Assembly: GCF_004798865.1 (NCBI RefSeq) | Contig: NW_025336480.1 | Span: 18,595,859 to 18,659,858, forward strand | Reading direction: 5' to 3' | Source: Varanus komodoensis | Lineage: Eukaryota > Chordata > Lepidosauria > Squamata > Varanidae | Length of the DNA: 64,000 bases | In this document: piece after piece, positions 13,155 through 25,337 of the stretch | Layout: every line of letters starts with the position of its first letter | Numbering within the stretch: the first letter of the stretch is position 1 | Program-made: the position numbers and the translations under genes | Notes under the pieces: model-generated | What the model saw: only the letters and a program-made list of their open reading frames with translations | The model's database searches: none | Told to the model about the DNA's origin: nothing

Positions 13155-13342
13155 ATCTGATGCATGTCTACTCAGAAGTAAGGAGCACTAAATTCAGTGG
13201 AAATTGCTACTAGTTAAAGGAATACAGTATTGCAGAATAAGTGTGTCAACATGTATACATTTTCTTGGGAATAAACACAATTGAACCCACTTGGACTTAC
13301 TTCTGAGTAAACCTAAGCAGGATTGCACTGTCCTAGTATTCA
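13155..13342. repeat. Inverted-repeat element with TTTACTCAGAAGTAAG arms
   Basis: The left arm contains TCTACTCAGAAGTAAG (near 13168); the right arm, read in reverse, contains TTTACTCAGAAGTAAG and GTGCAATCCTGCTTAGG. Arms of about 40 bases enclose about 110 bases. This is a common reptile dispersed repeat, probably a miniature DNA transposon. Confidence 0.55.
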
Positions 13343-15994
13343 GTGTAAACAGCATATCCTAACCTATGAAATGTCAGTAGGGTTTATCTACTTTTTCTGA
13401 TATTAATTAGAGCATTAATAATATTAATATTAGCTTTCATTAGGATCTTTAACAATTTGTTAATGTCTTCAATGAAAATTAAAAGAAAAAAGAAAAAAAT
13501 ACTTGAGCAAAATCAATTTCCAAATCCATCCCTTTTCCCATTTCTCTGCTGAGGTACTCTGAAGGATATGAAATTAATAACTGCAAACCGACCTGTTCTT
13601 GCAGAAAGTATTACTTACTTGGAATATGTTATTGGATTTGTTCTAATAATTTCTCTTACATCTTCAAATTTTGAAGGCCAGGAGTTTGTTTGCTTTTTAA
13701 GGCATTCATTGGCCAGCCTAGGCTTTTTCTTTCCCTCTATTTCTCTCATCATCACTGCCCATATTGATTACAAAAGTAGATCTTTGCATCATCTAGTCTG
13801 GTGTTAGAGGCCTTGTTGCACTCACTGAACAACAAGCTGGTGGACTAGATAAGAAATAATAGCTCTGTAGAATGCCAAATTCATTCTTTCCCTCATCATC
13901 TCCAAAAGCAGCATTATTATTGCATGATTCCAGGATATTTTTCTTACTTTTTGGACTTTTTGTTACTTTTTGGACAGTTCCAGCATATGATTGTGGCAAA
14001 AACATGCTATTGCTGAGGAAAGACTGTCATCTAGAATGGTTTGTGGATTCTCTCTCCATGACCAAACATTCCTGCAAGTAGTGCCACTGAAGACGTGTCT
14101 CTCATGTACAAAACGTGCTGTTGATATTTCATTTATGTAACCATTCTGAGCAGTTATTCAGTCTATGAAAATGTGGTGTTCAGAAGCAAGTTTTGTTTGT
14201 GTTCTCCTTAATCCTAGTATGTTCAGTGCTTGCTAACTTCTTTCTCCCATTGCTGTTTTCCTTGCCTTGGCATGCATTACTGCCTAAAGTGGTGAACACA
14301 CACTGAACACTCTATTTTTATTTATTTATCTTAATATTGATATGCCACCTATTCCCATAGGCCCCATTCCAATAGATCCTGAAGGAACCTGGATAAATTA
14401 CACTCCGTTTTGCACAACTTCTGTGCACATGAAGGAGAGCTACTTCATGTTTTTCCTTAGATTGCCAGGAAACTAACAAAGTGGCTAACAATGAAATACA
14501 TAAAATTACACAGTTATACATGAAACATTAAAGCTAATTGTCAGAACACATCTAAATTTTAAAAAAATCAGTAAGAAACAGATAGCAACAACCACCATAT
14601 TAAAAGCCCAATTGCGCAGCTAATCAGCTCAAAATAAGCCCTATACATGGTTAATATTTTCATCCTGCATTTTGAGGTAACTGGCATCCCTCAGGCTCAC
14701 ATTCTGTTGTGTATTTTACACATAATCAAACCTACAATTTAGTCCTTTTAGGACATTGTTAAAAACAGGGTAGTAAATAAGACCTCACATTTCAATCTCT
14801 TGCCTTTTACAATTTTCTTTCAATAAATTAAAACACGACTTGTAGAACAAAATCTCCCAAAATTAACATAACAGTAGTTCTGAAGGATACTTTGTACTCC
14901 AATCAAAGGGAAAATGCTGTCTTTCAATTCCTTGGTCCTAGGATAGGATACTGAGGCATGAGAAGTAGGTGTGTGCGGGGGTTTAAGTCATTTTCATTTG
15001 AATATAAGCATACATAATTTTGCACTTTTGAACTACTTTGTGATCCAAAATTATCATTGATGTTCACTATTCATTTAATTTTGCAATGGAGCTTTCCAAT
15101 TAAAAATGCCAACAGGCATATATCAGGGACAATACACTACACATGAATTATATTAGGAACATTGCAAAATGGTATATGGAGCAAAAATACATACAAAAAT
15201 CAGCACAAATTTATACCTGGACTTAAAAAAAAATGCCAAAGTTTGGGATGGATGGATTTGAAGAAGGGAAAATTCTCAAAATTTGAGAAACTTAGACTTG
15301 GAAAAATGAGAAAATGAGAGAAACAAAAATTAATAAAATCCTTAAAAAAAGTAATTCTCTCACATGCACTGGAACCCCTGAGGGAGTGGGGAAACCTGGG
15401 AAAAAGTGATAGCGGAGACTTCTTACCCTTGCAGGAAAATATGGATGAGCAGTAGAGAGGTCTTAGAATGCAAGAAACTGTGTTATACTGGGTCGGTTTG
15501 CATGCAGATCACCACAGTGGGTTGTAGTTAAATGCCAAGCCGCCATGATGAACTGGACAGATGACAAACCTCATCATGGCTGCTTTCCTTCCTCCCCCTG
15601 CCTTCTTCCTCTCATTCCTCCTAGTGGTAAGCAGGGTTTGATGAACCTTTTCAAATTCTATGGACTTGCTCTTGTGCTTGGTCTGATGCTGCAAAATGGA
15701 AGCCCACAAATGCTTGCAGATCCCAGGTTGCATAACCAGCAACCTTCCCAGTAGCCATTCCTGGCAGCCAATTGTCTTCCCTGCTCACTGCTCCTGGTGA
15801 AGAACGGCATTATCTGCAGAGTACGTGGGGCTCAGTTCCTGATAAGCATCTCATGAACCTTAGGTGCACTTGGAGTCTGGGCCACTGCAAAGAGGACCAG
15901 AGTCTGCAAAGCCATAGCTGGGTTTGGATGGCATGACAAACCACTGATAAATTAATTGCTGCTTGCTGTATCATGCAAACCCGGCCACTAAGTC
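13343..15994. other. Mostly unique non-coding DNA
   Basis: Apart from the old L2-like tail at 14315 nothing is recognised. 15000-15360 is strongly A-rich on the plus strand. No splice-flanked exon was noticed. Confidence 0.4.
14315..14480 (-). mobile_element. L2-like LINE 3' terminus (old)
   Basis: TTTTTATTTATTTATC tail with TTGATATGCCACC. The remainder is too diverged for a firm call. Confidence 0.35.
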
Positions 15995-16500
15995 AGACCA
16001 CGAAGAACATAAGATGAGCTTTCTGGCTCAGCCCAAGGCTTACTCCAGCTTCTGCCCATGGAACAGCCGACCAACAACCATCAGGAAACCCATGGGCAGG
16101 ACCTGAGTGCAACAGCACCTCCTGCTCATGTTCCCCAGCAAGTGGTGTCGATAAGCATACAGTCTTTGATACTGGAGGGGAGGGATTACCTAGCAGTCAT
16201 TGATCACTTTCTCCTCTGCTTCCCTCTTTAAGCCACCTGGGTTGATGGCTGTCACTACAACCTGTGGAAATGAATCCCACAATTTAACTACGCAGCATGT
16301 GAAATGTTCTGAATCTCCCAGCATGTAGTATGACGGAAGGTGTCTCCCTATCCATCTACTTTCCATCAATAATTTGGCCACCTCTCTCATGCCTCCCTTT
16401 ACTCACCCTTTCTGTAAGTTCAACAATCCCAGATGCTGGGAGTTGTTCCGTCCCTTTGATCGTTTCAGTTGTCCAGTATCTTTTCTTAGGTACAAAACTG
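15995..16500 (-). mobile_element. CR1 LINE 3' fragment (old)
   Basis: The plus-strand text follows the reverse complement of a common squamate CR1 3' region: AGAACATAAGATGAGC and CAAGGCTTACTCCAGCTTCTG at the 3' end, then CACAATTTAACTACGCAGC, GTCTCCCTATCCATCTACTT and CACCTCTCTCATGCCTCCC. No long reading frame is left. An L2 tail lies right beside it at 16503. Confidence 0.6.
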
Positions 16501-16502
16501 TA

Positions 16503-16660
16503 TATTTATTTATTTTAATTATTTATCACATTTGTATGCTACCCCATAGCCAAAGGCTCTCTGGGAGGCTCACAATGTGCAATATAAATATATTTAAAAT
16601 ACAGAAAAAAATGAATAACCATAAGAAACAAAACCATAAAACAAGGTAGAATTAAAATAC
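16503..16660 (-). mobile_element. L2 LINE 3' terminus (old)
   Basis: TATTTATTTATTTTAATT tail, TTTGTATGCTACCCCATAGCC, CTCTGGGAGGCTCACAATG and an A-rich UTR. It abuts a CR1 fragment that ends at 16500. Confidence 0.55.
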
Positions 16661-16989
16661 ATTACAAATGCAACCATATAAATAGTTGTACATAGTAGTA
16701 GTATTAGTATGTAGTAGTTTAAGTATGGTCACACCGTAGATTTGCACAAAGTGAGTATGATCTTGGCAAATTTATTTTCAGTTCCTTTTCTAATTATGCC
16801 TAACATGGAATATACCCTTTTTACAGGTGCTGCACACTGGAATAACATTAGAATTGAGATGTCCACCACAGACCCAAGGTCATTTTCTTGCTAGCTCAAA
16901 GGCCATCAGGTTATGCTTGAAATGGATTTGTTATGCCAATATGTATCACTTTAAACCATTGATCTATCAAGCACTGTATTGTTTATACT

Positions 16990-17050
16990 AATCAGTAACT
17001 ATTGCCTTCTGGATGTATTGGACTACAAGTCCTGACATCCTTTGTTGTCA
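16990..17050. mobile_element. Short palindromic DNA-transposon remnant, one arm
   Basis: CTTCTGGATGTATTGGACTA followed by CAAGTCCTGACATCC. One arm of the family seen at 2637 and 21195. Confidence 0.35.
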
Positions 17051-19915
17051 GAATCAGAAAGCAAATCAACAGACTCCTGGAGTCTTTCTCAGAGTGGTTA
17101 CACAATGAATTGAGCACTTATCACTGAGCTACACATGACCTTGGTAGAAACCTCTCCATGTCCCCAGTCCCCTCCAAATATTCCAACACTTGCACATTTT
17201 CCTTTGACCTCAGAGGAATGCCCAGCAGGAGAGGGCGGCATGCAAGTTCTAGTGCTCAGCATGGATTTAGTAGTAATAAGATCAATTGAGGACAGCCAAA
17301 AGAGCTTGGTTCAGTGGACTAGAGAAGCCAGAAATCTCATCTTAAAAACTGGGATTGCCAAAGGTAATGGTAGGAAAAAGTATTCCCCAACAGTTGCTCT
17401 GCTCACTCGGCATGGGGCAGCAAGAGTTGATACTGGGGTGACATGCATTATTGTAGTAAAGGTTGCTCTGTGTACGCCGTGACTCTGACAGAGCTTCCTA
17501 TGGCTTCTTCACTCACCATAATCACTTCTCTCTCCCTCTCAGTCCTAAAATGTCTCTACTCAAGCTTACTATCTCCCATTATCTCATAAATCCTGCCCCC
17601 AAAATCCCTTGTAGTAGTGCAATATTTTGAAATCAGGAAACTCTGAACTCTTGAAGAAGCAATTCCTTATTTAGATAGGGCTTTCCTAAGGTGCATGTTT
17701 ATAAGGACTTCAAAATTTGTTTCTGGATTGCAAAATTTTGATTATTTTCCTCTGTAGTACAATTCCTTGGTGGAGGATTAAACTGAAAAGGACTAAACCT
17801 GGAAATCCCCCAGAATTTCCTAGAAAATAGGATTTAGATTCTCCTGTAATGTGAGCTTTTGTTATAGCCCACGATTCCCTGTGGTGCCAAGTTGTACATC
17901 TTTGTGCAAGAAGGCTTTAGCTGGTAAATTGCAGAGACATGGTTATCCTCTTGCACTAAACCCCCTGACAATGTCCCCAGGCTTGATTAGGAGAGCCCCA
18001 TGCAGCGAAACTAATCTCTGTGTATTCGGCTGCAGTGTTAGACAACAGAAATCCTTTCAGAGTCCTGAGAATGCCTTCCAGAATGTCCACAAGGGAGGAT
18101 AGGAAGACCACATAGACATGTTGATTTCTTATGCAGTTGATTAGCAAACGCTGGGAAGGAGTGAATGGTTCAACATCTATTGAGTAGATAATCAGAAGTG
18201 ATCCACCCAGTAATTTTTCTCAGACATAGTCCTCAACAAGAACCAAAAATAGCCTTCCCCTCCAGCTATTTTGCTGTTCTGATTACCTGGAGTTTGTTAT
18301 CGCTTTCCCCCTTCTAAAGTGTTCTAAAAGCACTTTTAAATGGTAGCATGGACTAGAATGCAGTTGCATTCATCAGAACAGCCTTGGCAGCTGTTCACAT
18401 TTCTCAGAGATTGAAGCTCCTGCTTACAAGATTGCCAGTAAGCAGGGCTTCATTGAGGTGATGTTACGAGAGACACATGGAGGGTGCAAGAAACTGGAAG
18501 CTTTGGACAGCCAAGCTTTGTATACTCACAGCTCTAGAGTGTATGCGCTTGGGCTCCTTCTCCCCCTCCTTAATGTTTCAAAATGTTCTACTATGTTTGG
18601 TGATGGGCAGGCTTCCTCCATCTGCCTTTGACATGGGCTTGATCTCCCTCTGGTTTTTCAGTCCTCCAGCAGCTCCAGCCAGCTTCTCTCCTTTTCTCTT
18701 TGCAAGCTCCTGCTTCTCTTCCCAACCCCCTAATAATTAATTAATTAATTAATTAAGCAAGCAAGCAAGCAAGTCAATCCAGCAGCAGTGACCCGTGTGT
18801 TTGTATGTGTGCAAAGCAGTGGGCTGTTCCTTGCTCTTTTATTAGGCCTGAATGCCTTAACAGTATGAGGTGTCCAGGGCAGAGAACTCTGGGAACTGCA
18901 AAGTCCTTTGAGAACTTAGATCGTTTCCAGTCTGAGCTCAGGTCTTGTTTGAGGACGGAAACACCTTGGTCTCACTGGTATTTGACATAAACTGAAGAAT
19001 GGATGGGTGTGTGTGGCCCTGTTAGCTATCTTGAGCATCTCGGTGGCTTTCAGTACCACTGAACATAGCATCTTTCTGGAATACCTGGCTGAACTGAATT
19101 TAACAGGCACAATATTATGTCCGGCTCTGATCCTACCTGCTTGTGTGGTCTCACAAAGTGGACCTGGAAAAGGTCTTCGCTGCCTGTGATCCTGTAGGTT
19201 ACCAGGAGGTTCCATGTTGGAAGGGCTCTGGAAGGTCATCCAGAGGTTGGGCCTTGACACCTAGGTTTATGTATTTGCTATGCGTCCCAACTCTCCTCTA
19301 ATCGGCTCAGAGCAGCAGGCACAATCCCCTTTCTGTTTTATCCACTTGTGCACACCAATATGTGGATGATGCACAGTCTGGACTCTGCTTTCCACCCCTT
19401 AATCCTATAGAGGCTGTACTTGGAGGTTTTTAGAAAATCCTGGTTAAGGCTTTCAGAGCAAATGGTGCCTTAGGAGGAACTCCTCCTGCTTCTCTCCTTC
19501 CCTGCCTTTCACTGCTACTGGAAAGTAAGGGGTGGCTTGGGAAAAGGTCCGGCTGGGCTTCAGGTAGAGTGAGGCAGGCACTCTGGGTGGCATTTGCTGG
19601 GGGTGGCCAGGGAGTGATGACAAGTTGCTGGATAGCCCCTAAAGCTGCCTTGAGACACTGGGGAGGATACTGCCCTTTCACCAGCACTGAAATACTGTTC
19701 AGTTGTCAGTCTGGTTGGCTTTTGTCAGTGAAATGGAGAAGGGGCACCTTTCCCTCAGTCAGCAAAATGCATCAGAGCACCTCTGCTCAGAAAGCCCATC
19801 GTTTATTTAAGAGCCTTGCAGAGATCCAAAGGGATTCTGAGAAAGATTGTGGGTTACTCCCATTCTGGATTATTGTGTGTTCCATCATTACAGTGTTTCT
19901 CCTCTACAGCTCACA
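17051..19915. other. Non-coding DNA with one compound microsatellite
   Basis: No gene recognised. The 115-codon frame at 17135-17482 has no motif, codon pattern or splice context to support it. 18731-18773 is a microsatellite. Confidence 0.4.
18731..18773. repeat. Compound microsatellite (AATT)n(AAGC)n
   Basis: Five AATT units followed by four to five AAGC units. Confidence 0.9.
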
Positions 19916-19985
19916 TCTAAGCATATTTACTTGGAGATAAGTCCCACTGATCCCAGTGGAATTTACTTCCAAGAAAGTCTGTTTT
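19916..19985. repeat. Hairpin repeat related to the element at 13155
   Basis: CTTGGAGATAAGTCCCACTG and CAGTGGAATTTACTTCCAAG are near-perfect reverse complements around a short centre, with the same ACTTACT-type wording as the arms at 13155. Confidence 0.5.
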
Positions 19986-20455
19986 CAGAGCGAGGGAGAG
20001 AATTTATGAAGTAACAAAGAAGTTATACAAGACACTCTTGCTGGCTTGCGTCTGTCTCCATTCCTTCCTGCAATTCTCTTGCCTGTATTTTATCTTCTCA
20101 TGAAACAGGCACCTGAGCTTCTTTTGATGTACATTTATCATTTCTCCATCTTTATTAAGGATGATCTATATTTGCTGAGCTTGCCTGCAGGGGTCTTTCT
20201 TAGCTGTTATTAGCTGGCACTTCTCTCCCACAGGAAGCAAAAGGAAGCAAACAGAAAGCTTCTAAAAGGAAGTAGTCTTACTGAATCAAATGGCATAACC
20301 CACAATAGGAGATACCCCTTTCCACAACTGAAGAGTTTTACAAGAATAGAAAGGTCCTGAGTGGAATGGTACAAGAAAAATAAGATAGAGAGGAAAGGAA
20401 ATAAAGTTCCACTATGGGGTTTGAATGGATATTAGTGAACGGTTGCCTGTTTACA

Positions 20456-20500
20456 AAACAAAACAAAACAAAACAAAACAAAACAAAACAAAACAAAACN
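20456..20500. repeat. Microsatellite (AAAAC)n ending in an N
   Basis: Eight to nine AAAAC units. Base 20500 is N, the only ambiguous base noticed in the window, and it separates the array from a truncated SINE. Confidence 0.9.
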
Positions 20501-20690
20501 CAGACGATCCGGGTTCTAGTCCCCGCTCAGCCATGGAGCCAACTGGGTGACTTTGGGCCAGTCACAGACTCTCAGCCCAACCTACCTCACAGGGTTGTTG
20601 TTGTGGGGATAAGATGGAGGAGGAGAATGATGTAAGCTGCCTTGAGCCCTTCGTAGGAAAAAGGCAGGATATAAACCGGGGGGGGGAAAA
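20501..20690 (+). mobile_element. tRNA-derived SINE, MIR-like, 5' truncated
   Basis: ATCCGGGTTCTAGTCCCC is a B-box-like start. It is followed by ACTTTGGGCCAGTCACAGAC, CTCAGCCCAACCTACCTCAC, AAGCTGCCTTGAGCCC and GGCAGGATATAAACC, then a G run. The tRNA head is missing its A box: the element begins right after an AAAAC array and a single N base. Confidence 0.62.
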
Positions 20691-20691
20691 A

Positions 20692-21190
20692 TATATGCGG
20701 GTGTTATCACCAATCTTGGCTGCTCAATGCCCACCTCCAATTCCAGTTCATTTATGAATAGGTTAAAAAGCATTACTCCTAACACAGAACCCTGTGAGAC
20801 CCCACTGGTTGCACCCCTTCTTTGGAAGAAATTACCATTTATCCCCACTCTCTTCTTCCTATATGTTATTAGTTATTGATCCATTAGAGAACTTCTCCTC
20901 TTATTGCATGACTGATAAGTTTATTTAGGAGTCTTCAGTGAGAGACTTTGCCAAAGCCTTTTTGGAAAACCAAGCAAGCAATGCTGACCTGATCACCCCT
21001 GTCCATATACTTCTTGACACTCTGGCAGTACTCTAAAAGGTCATTGAAAGAGGACTTGCCTTTGCAGAAGCCACGCTGATTCTCTTTCAGCAGGACTTAT
21101 CACCATATGCTTACTGACATTTTCAACCAATCTACCTAGGAAAGATATTAAGCTAACGGAATAGTAACCCCTTGCAAGCACTGAACCTGG
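20692..21190 (-). mobile_element. CR1 LINE fragment (reverse transcriptase, old)
   Basis: The minus strand holds scattered CR1 reverse transcriptase segments: GVSQGSVLGVMLFNLFINELE near the low-coordinate end, and upstream text resembling the DFKKAFDKV and EYCQSVKKYMD region. Many stops and frame changes. It begins right after the 3' end of a tRNA-derived SINE. Confidence 0.7.
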
Positions 21191-21194
21191 AACA

Positions 21195-21310
21195 ATAACC
21201 CCCCTCCCCGATTGGGTGCCCTCCAGAGGTGTGGACTACAAGTCCTGCATCCACAACCAACTGGAAGTTTACTCCACTCGTCAGAGGACCCCAGGCTGAG
21301 GAAGGCTGCA
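21195..21310. mobile_element. Short palindromic DNA-transposon remnant, same family
   Basis: GGTGCCCTCCAGAGGTGTGG, ACTACAAGTCCTGCATCC, then CCCCAGGCTGAGGAAGGC. It follows a CR1 fragment directly. Confidence 0.45.
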
Positions 21311-22867
21311 CTTACCTACATTCTGCATATCATAAGTTAAGTAAAACGTATTGCATCTATATGCTGGTCTGGGAGCATTCACAGCATTTCATGTGTGTTG
21401 GCCTGCTGCAGCCTTTACAGAACCGCCCTGTAAGCCAGGCTCTTATGTACAGATGTGGGGAGGGGAGAAGCAGGGCTGCCTGAGGCCCCTCAATTAATTC
21501 CTCGGTCATGGGAAGATCCAGAGTGGGGACTGCCTGATGGCTCACAGGGCAACCCCACCTCTGCCCGCTGCCAGCCACTCTCCCCAAGTTCTGTGAGGCT
21601 CGCTAGGCACAGAAGACCTTAGCCACCACACCACACCACCTCTTAGGGCTCCAGTAATTATTTTAATTGTTTTCCTGATTTTCCCACTTCCCTGTCACCT
21701 TTGCACGCATTTTTACTCCAAATATTCAGCCTAAAATCCGAAAAAGATGCAGCATGCTGGCACTGAATCTTGTGTTTGAGTGGTCCTCCCATCAAGTGTA
21801 TGAAGATTAATTCTAAGGCCACTAGATGGCGCCTCATTGTTTTTTTCCTGACAGTTCCTGGCCGAGGATAACTGCAGAAATGACACTTTACATGGCCTGT
21901 GAACATATAGCAAAACACCCTTCCAGTCAGCACTCCGGAAAACGGAATGCTTACTAGAAGTAAGCTTTGCTGTATTCCATGGGCTGGAAGTGTGCAGAGG
22001 ACTGCAACTTAAGACTTTCCATGTGTACATTCATCACAAGCCTTTTGATAGTGCTGCTATTATTATTATTATTACTATTATTACTACTACTACTACTATT
22101 CTGATGTATTGTGAACAATGTCCACATAATATTTTCAAAATCAGCTCCAAATTATCCCACTTTCTCTCACTTTCTCTTTCTCATCTTTTGAAAACTGCTT
22201 CTTTGTGAAAATTTCTTGCAAGACCATCAAGCCCTTTGCTAATGCTTCCCATTTCATAGTGCTCTAAATAGAAAACATGCTCCTGATCCTGTTCGGGTCA
22301 TGCTAAAAATGATCAAATATTTCATTTCATGCTGAACATTCATTTCAACCAGGCACATCACATATACACACATAATTTATGTTCAGTGAATAAAGAAAAC
22401 TAAGGATAATATAGCACCCTATTGATTTAAAAACTGTTGCCAGTTACAAGATTAAGGCTGAGAAATTAGGGCTGCACAAACCTGGGAAAAGGTCCCAGTG
22501 CATCAAGGGAAATCTATACACATGCACGGAATCCCAGAACGCACATAAAAATAAGGCTTTGCTTAAACTATGTAAAGGTTCACAGCATCATTACAACAAT
22601 GAGTCTTTATTCCTCATGTTGTTTGCACACGTTCAGGTCTCCCTGTTTAGAGTTTCAGACTTTGATTACAGATTCCATGCAGGGATGAATTTTGCCAGTA
22701 GAGGGTGCATTTGTATTACTATGGAAAAAAATATTTTCTGGACCTTCCATTTGCTCATTTTAATATAAAAAAGAAATATCTAGCTTTTACATACTTATAG
22801 TATTGCACAGAATAGTCTTTTTTCAAGGTTATCACCTTTCTGCTGAGCTTGAAGTCAGAATTTGGTC
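21311..22867. other. Non-coding DNA around a trinucleotide repeat
   Basis: No gene recognised. Frames near 21658-22030 overlap on the minus strand and have no motif. Confidence 0.4.
22058..22098. repeat. Trinucleotide repeat (ATT)n(ACT)n
   Basis: ATT units pass into ACT units through mixed ones, suggesting point changes later spread by slippage. Confidence 0.9.
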
Positions 22868-23165
22868 CCTGTTGTTGTTAGTCGCAAAGTCGTGTCCAAC
22901 CCATCGCGTGACCCCATGACAACATTCCTCCAGGCCTTCCTGTCCTCAACCATCCCCTGGAGTCCACCTAAGCTCACACCGACTGCTTCAGTGACTCCAT
23001 CTAGCCACCACGTCCTCTGCCGTCCCCTTCTTCTTTTGCCGTCACTTGTTCCCAGCATTAGGCTGTTTCCAGGGAGTCCTTCCTTCTCATTAGTTGGCCA
23101 AAGTATTTGAGTTTCATCTTCAGTATCTGGCCTTCTAAAGAGCAGTCCCTTTTGATTAGGTGGAG
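22868..23165 (-). mobile_element. BovB (RTE) LINE 3' end
   Basis: The minus-strand frame reads GKRRRGRQRTWWLDG, then MVEDRKAWRNVVMGSRDGLD and TTLRLTTT, the C-terminus of BovB reverse transcriptase (compare MVEDREAWRAAVHGVAKSRT). The 3' end is AAGTCGTGTCCAACCC followed by a GTT repeat on the plus strand, the BovB terminus. 5' truncated, as usual for these elements. Confidence 0.78.
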
Positions 23166-23789
23166 AACAGCAGTAGAGAACCTGTGACCATCCAGGTGCA
23201 TTTGTTGGTTTGAAGATCATGCTCTGCACAGGGGAAGGCACCAACCCCCTTTTGCAAGCAACAGTCACATGTGGCTTGCCTTCATTAAGCAAAACAACCA
23301 CAACCCTATTCGGAGCCTCTGGGCCAATGTTCAGAGCTTGTATCTGCTCCACTCTGAGAGCAGGACATTGTCCAGGTGAGGCTTCCCATTTTCAAACCTA
23401 TAGAACTGGGCATCTCCACCCTTTCACATGTCCGGCTAGAAAAATGTGTGCATATTTGAAGTTCAGATTTTTTTTTTTTTTAAGAGTAGCCACCTGTGCA
23501 CTGCAGACGGGCTGATGCTGGTGGTGCCATGGGCAAGATGTTGCCACTCTTGCTATGCTAAGCACCTCACTCACAGCTCCCCTTTAGCCACAGGGGGATC
23601 AGTCACTGGGGTTCTGATAGTAGGGTGACTTAGTATAAGTAAAACAGCCCCTAGAATGACCCACTCATTCTCACAGCAGCTTCTTGGGAGAAGAAAGCCA
23701 TAATGTGGGGAAATGTCTGGGTTCAGATAACACAGTGAGCCAGTTTGGCCAGTTGCCCACAAGGGATTGTCATGCCACACAAATCAGGA

Positions 23790-24110
23790 AATTAGGAGGG
23801 TAGCTACTCAAAGAAGGGCCTTTTCAGCGCTGGCACCCCAACTGTGGAAAACGCCCCCACAAGGTTTGCCTGGCACCGTCACTTTATTCTTTTCAGTGTC
23901 AGGCAAATACCTTTTTATTTTCCCGATATTTTAGCAGTTAATTGGTTTTATCCTTCTTGTTATCATTATTTATCAGATGTAGTTTGCTATGTGTTACTGT
24001 TGTTAAAGTTTGTTTTGTTCTTTGGTTTTTGTTCTTTGTAAGCCGTCCAGAGACTTTTAGTAATCGGATGGCATATAACAACTTTAAATACATACATACA
24101 TACATATATA
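23790..24110 (+). mobile_element. L2 LINE 3' fragment
   Basis: Plus-strand text runs GAGGGTAGCTACTCAAAG, GGCCTTTTCAGCGCTGGC, GCCTGGCACCGTCACTTTATT, TAAGCCGTCCAGAGACTTTTAG and ends in a CATA tetranucleotide run. This is the L2 C-terminal and 3' UTR order on the forward strand. The C-terminal frame is open for about 65 codons but degenerate. Confidence 0.7.
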
Positions 24111-24119
24111 CATACAAAT
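24086..24119. repeat. Microsatellite (CATA)n at an L2 tail
   Basis: ACATACATACATACATATAT and on; the tail of the L2 element at 23790. Confidence 0.85.
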
Positions 24120-24446
24120 AACCTCTGTAGTACTCTATGTGGGAAAATGAGCCTTGAATTTACTAAAATTAGTCAAAAGGATAACACATTTCTTAAAAAC
24201 CAATTCAATGTATCCTAGCAATTGCTGGAAGACTGGCATGTTTTCTGTTCAGAGATTTTAATTCTGCATAAAACAACTTAAGCCACTCCTTTAGGCAGAA
24301 GCTGATCTATTCCATGTACCAGATTTTTTGACTTTCAAGTTGGAAACTTTAAGGGGCCAGAAATTTAGCCAAGATGATTGAAGATTGTCTCAAACACTTG
24401 GCATTTTTGTTCTCATTGCAGTGAGAGTCTATGCAGAAGATTCAAA

Positions 24447-24755
24447 CTATATGTATTCTGCTGTGGATCTTATTCCCACAGGAGACTGAAGGAGGGAATG
24501 GAAACGATCATAAAAGCAAAGCCAAACAGATAGAGCATAGAGTGCCATAATGACAAGAGCGGTGAGAATTATCTTCTTTAGAACCATAACTGAATGCTTG
24601 GTTTTTGAAGCCTTTCTCTTGTTCAAGGGTAGGAGCTCTCTACAGTCAGCACTGGTCATGTGTTTATGATTCCTCACTCGTAGCAGTCCGCACGTGCTCT
24701 GCATGACTTGGCATCCTCCATGAGCTCTCCCTACATTGCTGCAGCTTTCTTTCAA
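24447..24755 (-). other. Unexplained reading frame with one membrane segment
   Basis: The frame is open for 102 codons, with the first ATG at 24704. It encodes a cysteine-containing start, a basic stretch (LNKRKASKTKHS), a hydrophobic segment (IILTALVIMALYALSVWLC) and a short tail. There is no good Kozak context and no strong splice sites. It lies past the terminal exon of the CRISP fossil, so it is not part of it. It may be an exon of an unknown type II membrane protein or a chance frame; I do not recognise a family. Confidence 0.18.
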
Positions 24756-24989
24756 TCAAGAAAAGTCTGGTATTATCTGTGCGGGTAGCATAAGACCCTC
24801 ATGTGTTTGGACAATTCTGCTCTACCACAGCACCACCTAGTGGCCATTTAATGGAACATATAGGAAGACAGAGAAAGAAAATCTGGGTGAAAAAAAATAT
24901 GAAGGAACAGGTCTTAATTCTGCAAAGAATTCAGATGCAAATGCCTTGGTAAAGGGACACATTGCAGTCTTCATATATGAATATTACTT

Positions 24990-25075
24990 TGTTTTATTGT
25001 AAAACTGTCCAGAGACTATTGGTAAGAAGATGGTATAGAAAGGTTTTTAATAAATAAATAAATAAATAAATAAAG
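24990..25075 (+). mobile_element. L2 LINE 3' terminus
   Basis: AAACTGTCCAGAGACTATTG, GATGGTATAGAAAGG, then an AAAT array (25050-25073). This matches the end block of the L2 at 23790 (CCGTCCAGAGACTTTTAG), so the two probably belong to one subfamily. Confidence 0.55.
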
Positions 25076-25337
25076 CCCTCAATTTGCCAGTTGACCTGTA
25101 CTGTAAAAACACTAATGAGAATCTTGCAAGGTGCATCTTTTCTTGTGAGGCACACCAGAAAACAATCTGTTTTGCTGTGGGATAAAGCAACCTGATTCAG
25201 GCTGCACCGTGAGGGGGAATTAGAGGAAGGCAAGAACTGATTGTGGGTGGACTATTGCTTAGGGCAAGGAATATGGGCTCTCCCCCTCTCCTGCGAGGTA
25301 AAGAGCCGCCCCCTCTTTCCCCCAATCTGTCCCTGAC

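Noticed and set aside
13775-13870. CR1 3' UTR fragment, because of GGTGGACTAGATAAG
   Set aside because: Only one short phrase matches; nothing around it follows the CR1 order.
24447-24755. Membrane-segment frame as the last exon of the CRISP gene
   Set aside because: The cysteine-rich terminal exon with its stop is already present at 29616-29742, so this frame is not needed and does not fit the family.
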